Below are positions 35,068 to 43,699 of a stretch of 64,000 nucleotides of DNA, piece by piece (within the stretch, counting starts at the first letter, position 1; each line of letters starts with the position of its first letter). The notes under the pieces are model-generated. The model saw only the letters and a program-made list of their open reading frames with translations. It was not told where the DNA came from and made no database searches. This stretch comes from Paenibacillus sp. SYP-B3998 (GTDB lineage Bacteria; Bacillota; Bacilli; Paenibacillales; NBRC-103111), in the NCBI RefSeq assembly GCF_010820665.1, contig NZ_JAAIKC010000005.1, forward strand, positions 310,001 to 374,000. Direction: 5' to 3'. Made by a program: the position numbers and the translations under genes.

Positions 35068-35149
35068 TAATTCCGTGTTAACCTATAGGATTAAATAAAT
35101 ATGCATGTAAAAACAAATACCTTTAGAAAGTTAAGGAGTGGAAGCAGAT

Positions 35150-36031
35150 ATGAAACGATCTCATTTATTATCCATTTTCACCATGATTTTAGTATTGGTG
35201 GTCACAGGCTGCGGCAAAACAGCAGAAACAAAAACCGCAACATCAACAAGTCCAGCACCAACTGCTGCATCCACGAGCGCCTCTTCAACTTCATCAAGCC
35301 CAGCAGGCGAGAAAGCGAAGCTGAAAGTCGGTATTTCCGCAGGCCAAGAAGAAGAAATTTGGAGGAAGGTAAAAGAGGTTGCCGCCAAAGACAATCTAGA
35401 TATCGAAGTCGTAACCTTTAATGATTATATTCAACCCAACAAAGTACTAGCAGACGGCCAATTAGATGCGAATGCATTCCAACACGAGCCGTACTTGAAC
35501 CAATTCAAAGCTGATAACAAGCTGGATATCGTCAAACTGGCGAATACGTTGAATTTCCCAATAGGTATTTACTCCAAGAAAATTAAGAACATTTCCGAAA
35601 TCAAAGAAGGCGACGAACTGGGCTTACCGAATGATCCATCCAATGGAGCAAGAGCCTTGATTCTTTTTGAACGTGCTGGATTGATCAAGCTAAAAGAAGG
35701 TGTTGGCGTTAAAGCTACGGTTCGCGATATCGTAGAAAATCCTAAGAAGCTTAAATTCAAAGAGCTTGAGGCTCCTTTCATTCCTAAAGCTTTGCCTGAC
35801 CTTGCAGCAGCCGTAATCAATACGAACTACGCCGTAGATAACGGCTTTGTTCCTACGAAGGACGCGATCTTCCTTGAACCCAAAGATTCGCCGTGGGTGA
35901 ATGTGATTGCTGTACGCACAGCGGATAAAGATAAACCTGTATTCCAAAGATTAATTAAAGCCTACCACTCTGATGAGGTTAAGAAGCTTGTTGTAGATAA
36001 ATACGGAAGCTACATCGTACCATCTTGGTAA
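35150..36031 (+). CDS. metQ: MetQ/NlpA-family substrate-binding lipoprotein
   Basis: 293 residues from the ATG at 35150, preceded by AAGGAGTGG. Signal peptide to about residue 22 with lipobox VTGC, a Thr/Ser/Ala-rich linker to about 52, then the NlpA fold: LKVGISAGQEEEIWRKVKEV, DANAFQHEPYLNQFK near 105-120, and PNDPSNGARALILFERAG near 160. The family binds methionine or methionine derivatives. It is followed by a terminator-like hairpin and then by metN and metI. The ligand is inferred from family and neighbours. Confidence 0.9.
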   Translation: MKRSHLLSIFTMILVLVVTGCGKTAETKTATSTSPAPTAASTSASSTSSSPAGEKAKLKVGISAGQEEEIWRKVKEVAAKDNLDIEVVTFNDYIQPNKVLADGQLDANAFQHEPYLNQFKADNKLDIVKLANTLNFPIGIYSKKIKNISEIKEGDELGLPNDPSNGARALILFERAGLIKLKEGVGVKATVRDIVENPKKLKFKELEAPFIPKALPDLAAAVINTNYAVDNGFVPTKDAIFLEPKDSPWVNVIAVRTADKDKPVFQRLIKAYHSDEVKKLVVDKYGSYIVPSW

Positions 36032-36047
36032 GAGAAATACGTGGAAG

Positions 36048-36089
36048 AAAACAAAGGTCTCTTTCCAAATGAAAGGGGCCTTTTGTTTT
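36048..36089 (+). terminator. Intercistronic hairpin after metQ
   Basis: A long imperfect stem (36048-36065 with 36071-36089; two G-U pairs and one bulge) whose right arm ends TTTTGTTTT. It starts 16 bases after the metQ stop and precedes the metN ribosome binding site. It probably gives partial termination so that the binding protein is made in excess. Confidence 0.7.
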
Positions 36090-36112
36090 GGATGAAAGGG
36101 GAGGTGCTCCGT

Positions 36113-37141
36113 GTGATTGATTTAATCAACGTTAGTAAAACGTTTGAACAAAAGGGAGTCTGCGTAGAAGCGGTTAAAGAAGCTAATCTTCAGGTTCAGA
36201 AAGGGGAAATTTTTGGCGTCATCGGCTACAGTGGGGCAGGTAAAAGCTCACTCTTGCGGTGTATTAATTATTTGGAAAAGCCTACCTCGGGACTGATTAA
36301 GATTAATGGTGTGGAAATGTCAACGCTTAATAAGCAAGAGCTTAGGATGATAAGAAGGAAGATCGGAATGATCTTTCAGCATTTTAATCTATTGTCTTCG
36401 GGAACGGTCTTTCAAAACGTCGCTGCTCCACTCCTGCTAGCCAAGGTTCCCAAAAAACAAATTGTGACCAAGGTAAGAGAATTATTGGAATTGGTAGGGC
36501 TCCAAGACAAAGAGCAATCCTATCCGCGCCAGCTCTCGGGAGGGCAAAAGCAGCGAGTTGCAATTGCCAGAGCATTAGCCAATGATCCTGAGATTCTGTT
36601 ATGCGATGAAGCTACCTCAGCGCTTGATCCCCAAACGACAGACTCTATTTTGGATTTACTTTTGGATATTAACCGCAAATACAAAATTACGATTGTCCTG
36701 ATTACGCATGAAATGCATGTCATTAAAAAAATCTGTGATCGTGTTGCCGTCATGGAAAACGGCAGCATTGTTGAGCAAGGCTCAGTGATCGATTTGTTTC
36801 ATTCGCCGCAAACTCGAACAACCCGCAATTTCGTCAAAAGTGTGTTTGATACAGAATTGCCAGAAACATTATGGAATCAATTGCGAAACCCAGGAAAGGC
36901 TGGAACATTAATCCGCGCTTCATTTATTGGTGAATCGGTTACCGAGCCTGTTTTTGCAGATTTAACGACCAAACTCGAGTTACGTCCCAGTATTATTTAC
37001 GGGAATATTACTCAAATCAAAGAGACTATTTTTGGAACATTGATTTTGCATATATCGGGAGATGCCGCTCTTATTGAGCAGGGGATTCAATTCTTGCAAG
37101 CGCAAGGTTTACGGATTGAGGTGATTGACAATGTGGAATAA
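36113..37141 (+). CDS. metN: Methionine-type ABC importer ATPase
   Basis: 342 residues from a GTG at 36113 with AAAGGGGAGG upstream, the normal length for MetN; the frame continues upstream into the hairpin region and is not used there. Walker A GYSGAGKSSLLRC near residue 38, Q-loop FQHFNLLSSGTVFQNV, signature QLSGGQKQRVAIARAL near 140, Walker B LLCDEATSALDPQ near 160, switch His in LITHEMHV. The C-terminal 90 residues are a NIL domain, which in MetN binds methionine and inhibits transport. Overlaps metI by 11 bases. Confidence 0.92.
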   Translation: MIDLINVSKTFEQKGVCVEAVKEANLQVQKGEIFGVIGYSGAGKSSLLRCINYLEKPTSGLIKINGVEMSTLNKQELRMIRRKIGMIFQHFNLLSSGTVFQNVAAPLLLAKVPKKQIVTKVRELLELVGLQDKEQSYPRQLSGGQKQRVAIARALANDPEILLCDEATSALDPQTTDSILDLLLDINRKYKITIVLITHEMHVIKKICDRVAVMENGSIVEQGSVIDLFHSPQTRTTRNFVKSVFDTELPETLWNQLRNPGKAGTLIRASFIGESVTEPVFADLTTKLELRPSIIYGNITQIKETIFGTLILHISGDAALIEQGIQFLQAQGLRIEVIDNVE

Positions 37142-37790
37142 ATTCCTGGAGGATGCAGACCTTTATGTAAAATCGATTAATGAGACCGTGATTATGGTTG
37201 GTTATTCATTAGTGATTTCAAGTATTATCGGTCTATTGTTAGGGGTTATGCTAGTTGTGCTAAGACCTGGCCATATTTATGCAAATTCTGGAATTTATTA
37301 TATTCTGAACACGGTCATTAATATTATTCGTTCTATTCCCTTTATCATTATTATGGTTGCCATTCTTCCATTAACCAAGTGGATTGTCGGTACGACGATT
37401 GGCGTTAAGGGGGCTATCGTTCCTCTTGTTTTTTACACGGCTCCTTACATTTCACGCTTAATGGAGACGGCTTTATTAGAGGTTGATCCGGGTGTCATCG
37501 AGGCTTATCAAGCAATGGGAGCATCCAGAGGACAAATTATTTTCCGAGTCATGCTGAAAGAGGCACGGCCAGCTATGATTCTCGGATTTGCCATTGCCAC
37601 AATCGGACTGGTTGGTGCTTCAGCCATGGCCGGGGTTATGGGTGCAGGTGGATTAGGGGACGTAGCGATAAGATTCGGTTATCAGCGTTGGGAGCCAGAT
37701 GTCATGTATATCTCTGTCATTATGCTCGTTATTATGGTACAGATCGTACAATCATTCGGAAATTGGATATCAAAAAGGTTGAGAAAATAA
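37131..37790 (+). CDS. metI: Methionine-type ABC importer permease
   Basis: 219 residues with five membrane spans, from the ATG at 37131 (GAGGTGA six bases upstream) inside the end of metN. ARPAMILGFAIATIGLVGAS and the coupling-loop sequence EAYQAMGASRGQIIFRVML are MetI hallmarks. The upstream TTG at 37125 is possible but less well placed. Confidence 0.92.
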   Translation: MWNKFLEDADLYVKSINETVIMVGYSLVISSIIGLLLGVMLVVLRPGHIYANSGIYYILNTVINIIRSIPFIIIMVAILPLTKWIVGTTIGVKGAIVPLVFYTAPYISRLMETALLEVDPGVIEAYQAMGASRGQIIFRVMLKEARPAMILGFAIATIGLVGASAMAGVMGAGGLGDVAIRFGYQRWEPDVMYISVIMLVIMVQIVQSFGNWISKRLRK

Positions 37791-37880
37791 GTAAACGATA
37801 AAAACTTCGGCGGACTTGCAAAGAAAGCTGATCAAAATGGAGTGGTTCTAAATAATCCCACACATGGGCTGTGACGGATT

Positions 37881-37903
37881 GCCGCAAGGCAGGCTGTTGC
37901 GGC
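37881..37903 (+). terminator. Possible terminator of the met-type operon
   Basis: GCCGCAA (37881-37887) pairs with TTGCGGC (37897-37903), followed by CTTTCTG. It is 90 bases after the metI stop. A second, stronger terminator follows at 38007-38040. Confidence 0.5.
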
Positions 37904-37941
37904 CTTTCTGCGTAGAAGACCATTAAATTGACTGCAAGCTA

Positions 37942-37972
37942 TTTACAAAATACATAAATTCAAATTGATAAT
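37942..37972 (+). promoter_or_regulatory. Candidate promoter of the SLH metallophosphoesterase gene
   Basis: TTTACA (37942-37947) and GATAAT (37967-37972), 19-bp spacer, which is long. An overlapping TTGACT (37928-37933) with TACATA at 17 bp is an alternative. Either would place the terminator at 38007-38040 in the 5' leader of the next gene. Confidence 0.4.
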
Positions 37973-38006
37973 GTAGTAACAATTCATAGCTACACTTAAC
38001 TCTATG

Positions 38007-38040
38007 TAATTACAAGCAAAACGCTTGTAATTATTTTTTT
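38007..38040 (+). terminator. Strong terminator 35 bases before the SLH protein gene
   Basis: Perfect 11-bp stem (38007-38017 with 38023-38033), five-base loop, seven T (38034-38040). Its end is only 20 bases from the AGGAG ribosome binding site of the next gene. It is either the distal terminator of the met-type operon or an attenuator in the following leader. Confidence 0.85.
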
Positions 38041-38074
38041 AATATTACCCACATACATAGAGGAGTGAACAAAC

Positions 38075-41000
38075 TTGTTGAAGACGGAGATTACCAAAAG
38101 ATTGTTATCGATAGTGAACAAAGCAGCTGTAATTCCCATGCTATTCACTATATTGGCAGGTGCTTTACCACCGGTAGGCATTGCCGCAGCCGAAAATGCT
38201 TCACCTAACACCCTAGTAATAGAAGATTTCGAGAACAACCTTAGCGATGTCAAATTGATTCAAAAACGAAATTTCTCAGGTGCTATGAGCCTGGAATCTG
38301 ATCCGAAGCATGTCCGCTCAGGGAAGAATTCCGTCCGCATCGATTATGATTACATCGGAGTTAAGGAGAATCCCTCCTATGTTTATGTCGGTCCAGCGGC
38401 AGGTTCAATTCCGATCACCGGAAACCCCAAGAAAATGGGCATGTGGGTCTATGGGAATAATGACGGGCATCAAATCTTCAGTAAATTCAGGGATGGCAGT
38501 GGGAAATCCTTTGAAGTGGAGTATTTGGACGAAAACATCGGCGTGAATTGGTATGGATGGAAATATATCGAAGGAAAAATACCAGAGGGTAAAGTGGGCC
38601 CTATTGTCCTTGATATTTATATGCGCATCGAGCAATCCATTTTTGATAAGAAAAATAAAGGCACAGTTTGGGTCGATGATGTTCGTCTAATCTACGAAGA
38701 TACCCCCAATGAGGATATGGAGATTCCTACACTGAATGTTGTAGCTCCAGGGAATAACACGAACGTCGAAACAAATCGCCCCCTCATTCAATTACTTACA
38801 GCAGACGCCCAGTCAGGTATTGATCCCAATTCGATTCAAGTTGATATCAATGGTCACTCGGTCAAAGCGGCGTACGATGCGCCAAAAGGTGTCATTCAAT
38901 ATCAATCAGCTGCCCCAATGGCAGGTGGGTATCATACCGTTCATGCCGCTGTATATGATCGATCTGGCAATCCAGCAGAGATCAACAGCACATTCTTCAT
39001 TCGCGATGGCGTGCAGTATCAGATAGAAGCTCCTAGCGAAGTGATCAGTAATAAAACGTTCCCGTTGAAGCTTCAGGTTAAAAATGCAGATCAGTTGAAG
39101 GGTTCCTATGCCAAGCTTAGCTTTGATCCCCAAACATTGGAAATCACCTCAGCAGAGTCTAAGATAGCTGAATCCTTAGTGACACAGAATAAGATTGATA
39201 ATGTAAAAGGAGAATACCAATTCGAGCTTCAGGGATTAAACAACCATTCATTATCAGCAGATGGCACGCTTGCTTTATTAACTTTCAAGGTTAAGCCCAC
39301 TGCCAAAATGGAGCGCGGCGAGCTATTTAAATCGATTGGGATAAATGATGGAAGCTTTCAATTTACCGTGGGAGAAGCTGTCTACGCGTCGGTTCGACCA
39401 CACACATATAAGATTGGATTTCCCTATGTACTCACGATCAAAGGTAGTTCGTTACATTCGAAGAGCACCATGCGCGTTACGGATGATGTAGGCGTACCAG
39501 TAGAAGGAGCTTCAATTGCACTGCCTAATCCACTTAACCCTCAATTCTACGCGAAGGTAAACGTAACGCAATCTGGTATTTATGCTAGTGCTAATCTTAC
39601 TTCAGCTAAGCTTGCTTCCGTCTCGCTGGGTGAACAGTTTTTTTCAAGCGGCGTTAAGAGTGCAGGATTTATCGCTGTCCATCTGCCTGACGGGAAAGGA
39701 ACGGGTTGGATTCCTAGCGGTGATGTTGAATCCGGGCTGTCGACTGACAAATGGGGAAAAACAGATGCAAATGGCGAAATCCATACGAATCTTACAACGC
39801 TAGCTTTGATGAGTCTTGGTCTTCAAGCCGTGAATGGAGATAAGGTCAGCAAAGTCGTAATTCTGCCGATTGTCCCGCAATTGGGTGCAGATGAGCCAGA
39901 GTTTATTAGAACCTTTGTTACGGAAGATTTAAAAACAACGCAAAGCATTGTCTGGAGAACGGCTCCTCGTGTGGAACAGGGTGTCATTCAATATGTCAAA
40001 GACAGCGACTTCAAAACCTTCGATCAACCTAACATAGTTGAGCAGGCTACTGTATCGGAACTAGTATTAGCCCCTGATTCTACAGGGGAGGCTCTATTCC
40101 ACAAAGGGCTTCTAAAGGGTCTTACGCCAGGGACGGCCTATCGTTACCGCGTAGGTTATCCAGGCCATTGGAGCGCATCGCATATTTTCAAAACAGAAGC
40201 GGCAAGTCCCGATTCATTTTCATTCTTATTTGTTACGGATTCACACACCAATAATGAAGAAGGATTTCGTATTCACCAGGATTTAATGAAAAGCGCCATT
40301 TCCAATTTCCCGAATACGCGATTTGTGATGCATGGCGGCGATATTGTGGATGACGGTGGCATTATGTATCAATGGGAGCAAGATATGAAAGCTTCCGAAA
40401 TTTATAGCGCAAGTATCCCATCGGCTTATGCATTGGGGAATCATGATGTCAAAAATGGCGGCAAACAAGTGTTTATGAATGCTTTGGGCTTGCCGAACAA
40501 CGGAATGAAAACCCAAGAGCACTTGACCTATTCGTATGATTATGAAGATACGCATGTTGTCGTCTTGAATTCGGAAGCTGACGAAGTTGATATGAAACAA
40601 CAAGCAATATGGCTAAGAGAGAATTTAAATGCTAGTAAGAAAAAATGGACTGTAGCGATGTTCCATCGACCTGCTTATCATACAGAGGACGGGCGCGGTC
40701 CCGAGCTCGTTACTTATTATCTAGCACCCGTTCTTGAGGAGCTCGGTGTGGATTTGGTGCTTGTTGGTCACGATCATGCGCTGGCTTGGACGTATCCAAT
40801 GAAGAATGGCAAGCCATTGAAAGATGGCAGTAAAGGTACGATCTATCTTGTTGGTGGATCTTCGGGTTGGAAATTTTATGATGCAGTAAAGCATGATTAC
40901 TTGAACTACCTGTATGATGATAATTTCCCTGTTTATTCAGCTATAACGATCAATAAAGACCACATCGCTGTTGAAGCAAGAACTACTGATGGCAAACAAC

Positions 41001-42217
41001 TGCAAGCGATGACGATTGAAAAACCTAAGAACCCAAGTCCAGATCCGGGTTCAAAACCAGACACAAATCCAAGCCCTAATCAAGGTTCAGGTTCTGCAGA
41101 AACAAAACCTAGTAAAGAGAGAAATAGCAGTGGACTCCTTACACGTCAAATCAAAGAGCAAGATTTGATAAAACAGATTGAAGAAGGCAAGCTCGAATTT
41201 GAGTTAGATCCTCAAGGTGAGGAAATCAGTTTGCCGAGCCATATTTCTCAGTTGCTTAAAGATAAACCATTGGTATTTAACATAGGGAAAATAAAGGTTT
41301 CCTTGAATCCTCAGGCACTGAAGCTAGCTGATACGAATCAAAAGAATGCAAGCCAGATTGTATTAACAATTGATAGAAATCAAGCTGCCAAAATTGCAAA
41401 AATTAAAGCCGCACAATCATTTACAAATGCTGCTCTCAGTCCTGCAGGTGATCTAATTACCCTATCACTCGATGTTTTATCGACGGATGGTACTAAAACA
41501 ATCGTTAAAACAGATGAAACGGTTTCAATCTCTCTTTCAATGGAGAGCTCAACGAATAAGTCACTGGTCGGTTTTTATGCTTTGAAGCAGGATGGTTCAG
41601 CTCATTTTGTGACAAGCAAGAAGACAAACACAAGCATGAATGCCCAAGTAAGCCCGAACGGACAATATGTGCTACTGGAATATACAAGAACCTATGCTGA
41701 CGTGGCTAAGGAGCACTGGGCCGCAAGTATAATTAAAGAACTCTCGGCACAGCATATTATAGAAGGGATCGATGATACTCATTTTGCTCCAGAACAAGTT
41801 GTTACTCGTGCAGAATTCGTAGCTATGCTAGTAAGAAAGCTAGGGCTTCAAGCCACTAGCAAAAGCAATTTTAGTGATGTAGCCCCAACAAATTGGTATG
41901 CCGAAGCGGTAACAGCAGCACAAGATGCTGGTATTGTAAATGGCACTAGCGCTAACAAGTTTGGTCCCAACGATACGATTTCTCGTCAGGAAATGGCCAC
42001 TATCGTAATAAGAGCTTATGAGTACCTTCATGGGAAATTAGCTTTAGATGGTCAATACGATTTCAAAGATATGATAAATGCAGATGAGTGGGCGTTAGAA
42101 TCCTTACAGAAGGCCAAAAAATTAGGCTTAATGAGTGGTTATGTAGAAGGGGATGTTAGACCTTTAGAAAAAGCCACACGTGCTGAATCCGCTAAGCTAA
42201 TCAACATGACGAATTAA
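38075..42217 (+). CDS. SLH-anchored extracellular metallophosphoesterase
   Basis: A 1380-residue exported cell-surface protein beginning with TTG (AGGAG eight bases upstream). Signal peptide to about residue 40. Then a carbohydrate-binding-like beta domain (about 48-220), an Ig-like domain (225-310), a cohesin-like domain (about 313-445), another beta region, and a fibronectin-like lead-in (about 605-705). The calcineurin-type phosphoesterase (about 715-960) has all metal-ligand motifs: FVTDSHT, HGGDIVDDG, ALGNHD, MFHRPAYH and VGHDHALAW. A Pro/Ser-rich linker follows near 985-1020 and three SLH repeats (about 1207-1380) anchor it to secondary cell wall polymer. Likely role is phosphate release from external phosphoesters or nucleotides. 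It lies near no pho-type regulator. Confidence 0.9.
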   Translation: MLKTEITKRLLSIVNKAAVIPMLFTILAGALPPVGIAAAENASPNTLVIEDFENNLSDVKLIQKRNFSGAMSLESDPKHVRSGKNSVRIDYDYIGVKENPSYVYVGPAAGSIPITGNPKKMGMWVYGNNDGHQIFSKFRDGSGKSFEVEYLDENIGVNWYGWKYIEGKIPEGKVGPIVLDIYMRIEQSIFDKKNKGTVWVDDVRLIYEDTPNEDMEIPTLNVVAPGNNTNVETNRPLIQLLTADAQSGIDPNSIQVDINGHSVKAAYDAPKGVIQYQSAAPMAGGYHTVHAAVYDRSGNPAEINSTFFIRDGVQYQIEAPSEVISNKTFPLKLQVKNADQLKGSYAKLSFDPQTLEITSAESKIAESLVTQNKIDNVKGEYQFELQGLNNHSLSADGTLALLTFKVKPTAKMERGELFKSIGINDGSFQFTVGEAVYASVRPHTYKIGFPYVLTIKGSSLHSKSTMRVTDDVGVPVEGASIALPNPLNPQFYAKVNVTQSGIYASANLTSAKLASVSLGEQFFSSGVKSAGFIAVHLPDGKGTGWIPSGDVESGLSTDKWGKTDANGEIHTNLTTLALMSLGLQAVNGDKVSKVVILPIVPQLGADEPEFIRTFVTEDLKTTQSIVWRTAPRVEQGVIQYVKDSDFKTFDQPNIVEQATVSELVLAPDSTGEALFHKGLLKGLTPGTAYRYRVGYPGHWSASHIFKTEAASPDSFSFLFVTDSHTNNEEGFRIHQDLMKSAISNFPNTRFVMHGGDIVDDGGIMYQWEQDMKASEIYSASIPSAYALGNHDVKNGGKQVFMNALGLPNNGMKTQEHLTYSYDYEDTHVVVLNSEADEVDMKQQAIWLRENLNASKKKWTVAMFHRPAYHTEDGRGPELVTYYLAPVLEELGVDLVLVGHDHALAWTYPMKNGKPLKDGSKGTIYLVGGSSGWKFYDAVKHDYLNYLYDDNFPVYSAITINKDHIAVEARTTDGKQLQAMTIEKPKNPSPDPGSKPDTNPSPNQGSGSAETKPSKERNSSGLLTRQIKEQDLIKQIEEGKLEFELDPQGEEISLPSHISQLLKDKPLVFNIGKIKVSLNPQALKLADTNQKNASQIVLTIDRNQAAKIAKIKAAQSFTNAALSPAGDLITLSLDVLSTDGTKTIVKTDETVSISLSMESSTNKSLVGFYALKQDGSAHFVTSKKTNTSMNAQVSPNGQYVLLEYTRTYADVAKEHWAASIIKELSAQHIIEGIDDTHFAPEQVVTRAEFVAMLVRKLGLQATSKSNFSDVAPTNWYAEAVTAAQDAGIVNGTSANKFGPNDTISRQEMATIVIRAYEYLHGKLALDGQYDFKDMINADEWALESLQKAKKLGLMSGYVEGDVRPLEKATRAESAKLINMTN

Positions 42218-42246
42218 GAAGTAAATCGGTTTTTAACGATAATATG

Positions 42247-42282
42247 CCCCACTTATGGCTAAAAAGCCAAGGTGGGGTTTTT
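42247..42282 (+). terminator. Terminator of the SLH metallophosphoesterase gene
   Basis: CCCCAC (42247-42252) pairs with GTGGGG (42272-42277), with an inner GGCT/AGCC stem, then TTTTT. Confidence 0.85.
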
Positions 42283-42390
42283 ATTTCACTTGAGATCCTT
42301 TACAATACTTTCCAATTGATTAGCAATAATCCGCGACATGTCCCTCTAAGACTAGCCCTTATTGGCAGGGTAGTTGGCTGTCCAAGTCTA

Positions 42391-42420
42391 TTGCCAAAGC
42401 AAAAGAACCTACACTATAAT
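42391..42420 (+). promoter_or_regulatory. Promoter of the serine hydrolase gene
   Basis: TTGCCA (42391-42396), 18-bp spacer, perfect TATAAT (42415-42420); start expected near 42427, about 20 bases before the AAAGGAGGA ribosome binding site. Confidence 0.65.
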
Positions 42421-42460
42421 GAAATGGAAATAAGTGTAAATTTAAAGGAGGATATACATA

Positions 42461-43552
42461 ATGAAGCGTGGTATGAAGGTGGTAATGGTTATGACAATTT
42501 GCACACTGAGTATTCTTTCCGGATGCAGCCAAACACAGAAGGCTTCTTCAAATCTAGTTCAAGAGAAAGGAAAGGCGGCATCATACGTTTGGAAGGAGGC
42601 TTTGCCTAAGGACATGGGGATGGATGAGGTTATTTTGAATCAAATGGATAGCGCTGTAGAGAGCAAACACACCAGAACCTACAGTGTGCTTATTGTAAGA
42701 AATGGACATATCGTTTTTGAAAAATATTATCATAACAAAACAAGAAATACCCCAACTGGCGTATTTTCTGTAACTAAAAGTGTGTTGTCGGCTTTGACGG
42801 GAATCGCGATTGAGAAGGGCTATGTCAAAAATGTCGATCAAAAAATTTCTGATTTTCTGCCTCAAGTATTTAGTGATGTGACCGATAGCCGCAAAAAGGA
42901 AATCACGATCAAACAAGCCTTGTCCATGACGGGAGGCCTAGAGTCGGTGGACAATACGATTGGTGTATGGTTTCAAAGCCCAGATTGGAATATGAATACA
43001 ATAAATAAACCTTTACGCAATGAGCCGGGCAGCAAATTTGAATACAATACAGGTCTCCCGCATTTGCTTTCTGGTGTTTTGACCAAGGCCACAGGGATGT
43101 CTACGGAGCAATTTGCGAATAAATATTTGTTTGGTCCTTTGGATATTACCAATTATGAATGGAGTCAAGATCCCCAAGGAATTACGAGCGGAGGAACCCG
43201 GCTTTCTCTAACACCAAGAGATATGGCTAAACTAGGCTACCTCTATTTGCATGAGGGCGAATGGGAAGGACAGCCTATCGTGTCAAAAAAGTGGGTCCAA
43301 GCTTCGATTCATAAGCAGGTGGAGGTGGATGCCAATACGGATTATGGCTATTTGTTCTGGCTCCCTGACGTGAAAGACAAGAATGGCAAGAAGGTGTTTG
43401 CCTTTGAGGCAAACGGGTATGGCGGACAATATATTCGTGTTATCCCTGAATGGAATTTAGTTGTTGTAATGACTTCGAATCCGGATTCAAGCGCGAATTC
43501 TAGCCCCGAAGAGCTTATGAGAACGTATATTTATCCCTCTATTAAGTCATAA
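42461..43552 (+). CDS. Lipoprotein serine hydrolase, class C beta-lactamase fold
   Basis: 363 residues with a signal peptide and lipobox LSGC at about residue 22. The active-site Ser-x-x-Lys is SVTK in GVFSVTKSVLSALTGIA (about residue 105), and the second motif Tyr is in FEYNTGLPHLLSGVL (about 190). The third motif region is GYGGQYIRVIPEW. The family covers esterases, D-aminopeptidases and PBP-like enzymes as well as AmpC. Without the full class C arrangement and with a lipoprotein anchor, I regard a peptidase or esterase as more likely than a true beta-lactamase. AAAGGAGGA precedes the ATG. Confidence 0.87.
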   Translation: MKRGMKVVMVMTICTLSILSGCSQTQKASSNLVQEKGKAASYVWKEALPKDMGMDEVILNQMDSAVESKHTRTYSVLIVRNGHIVFEKYYHNKTRNTPTGVFSVTKSVLSALTGIAIEKGYVKNVDQKISDFLPQVFSDVTDSRKKEITIKQALSMTGGLESVDNTIGVWFQSPDWNMNTINKPLRNEPGSKFEYNTGLPHLLSGVLTKATGMSTEQFANKYLFGPLDITNYEWSQDPQGITSGGTRLSLTPRDMAKLGYLYLHEGEWEGQPIVSKKWVQASIHKQVEVDANTDYGYLFWLPDVKDKNGKKVFAFEANGYGGQYIRVIPEWNLVVVMTSNPDSSANSSPEELMRTYIYPSIKS

Positions 43553-43699
43553 GAAACATCCCCTCGCAGCATAACTCAGAAATGTTATGCGCTTTCATTG
43601 ATTTCTATCACATTTCATTGATCCTGCAAGTAGGCGGCATAGCCCCTTTCCCATTAATATGAAGTCATAACAGCTACGAACAAAGAAAGGGTGGTCGGT

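Larger units (their letters stand above)
34696..35149. other. 454-base divergent intergenic region
   Basis: Holds the XRE-type operator and promoter at its left end and the metQ promoter at its right. The middle has an AT-rich part and a small hairpin (TGCAC 34995-34999 with GTGCA 35006-35010). I looked for a SAM riboswitch, a T-box and a cobalamin element and saw none of their conserved words. Confidence 0.65.

Noticed and set aside
34700..35149. SAM riboswitch or T-box upstream of metQ
   Set aside because: Conserved elements of neither class were seen.
42461..43552. Calling the serine hydrolase a beta-lactamase resistance gene
   Set aside because: The fold includes many peptidases and esterases; the lipoprotein anchor and motif variants do not support drug hydrolysis specifically.
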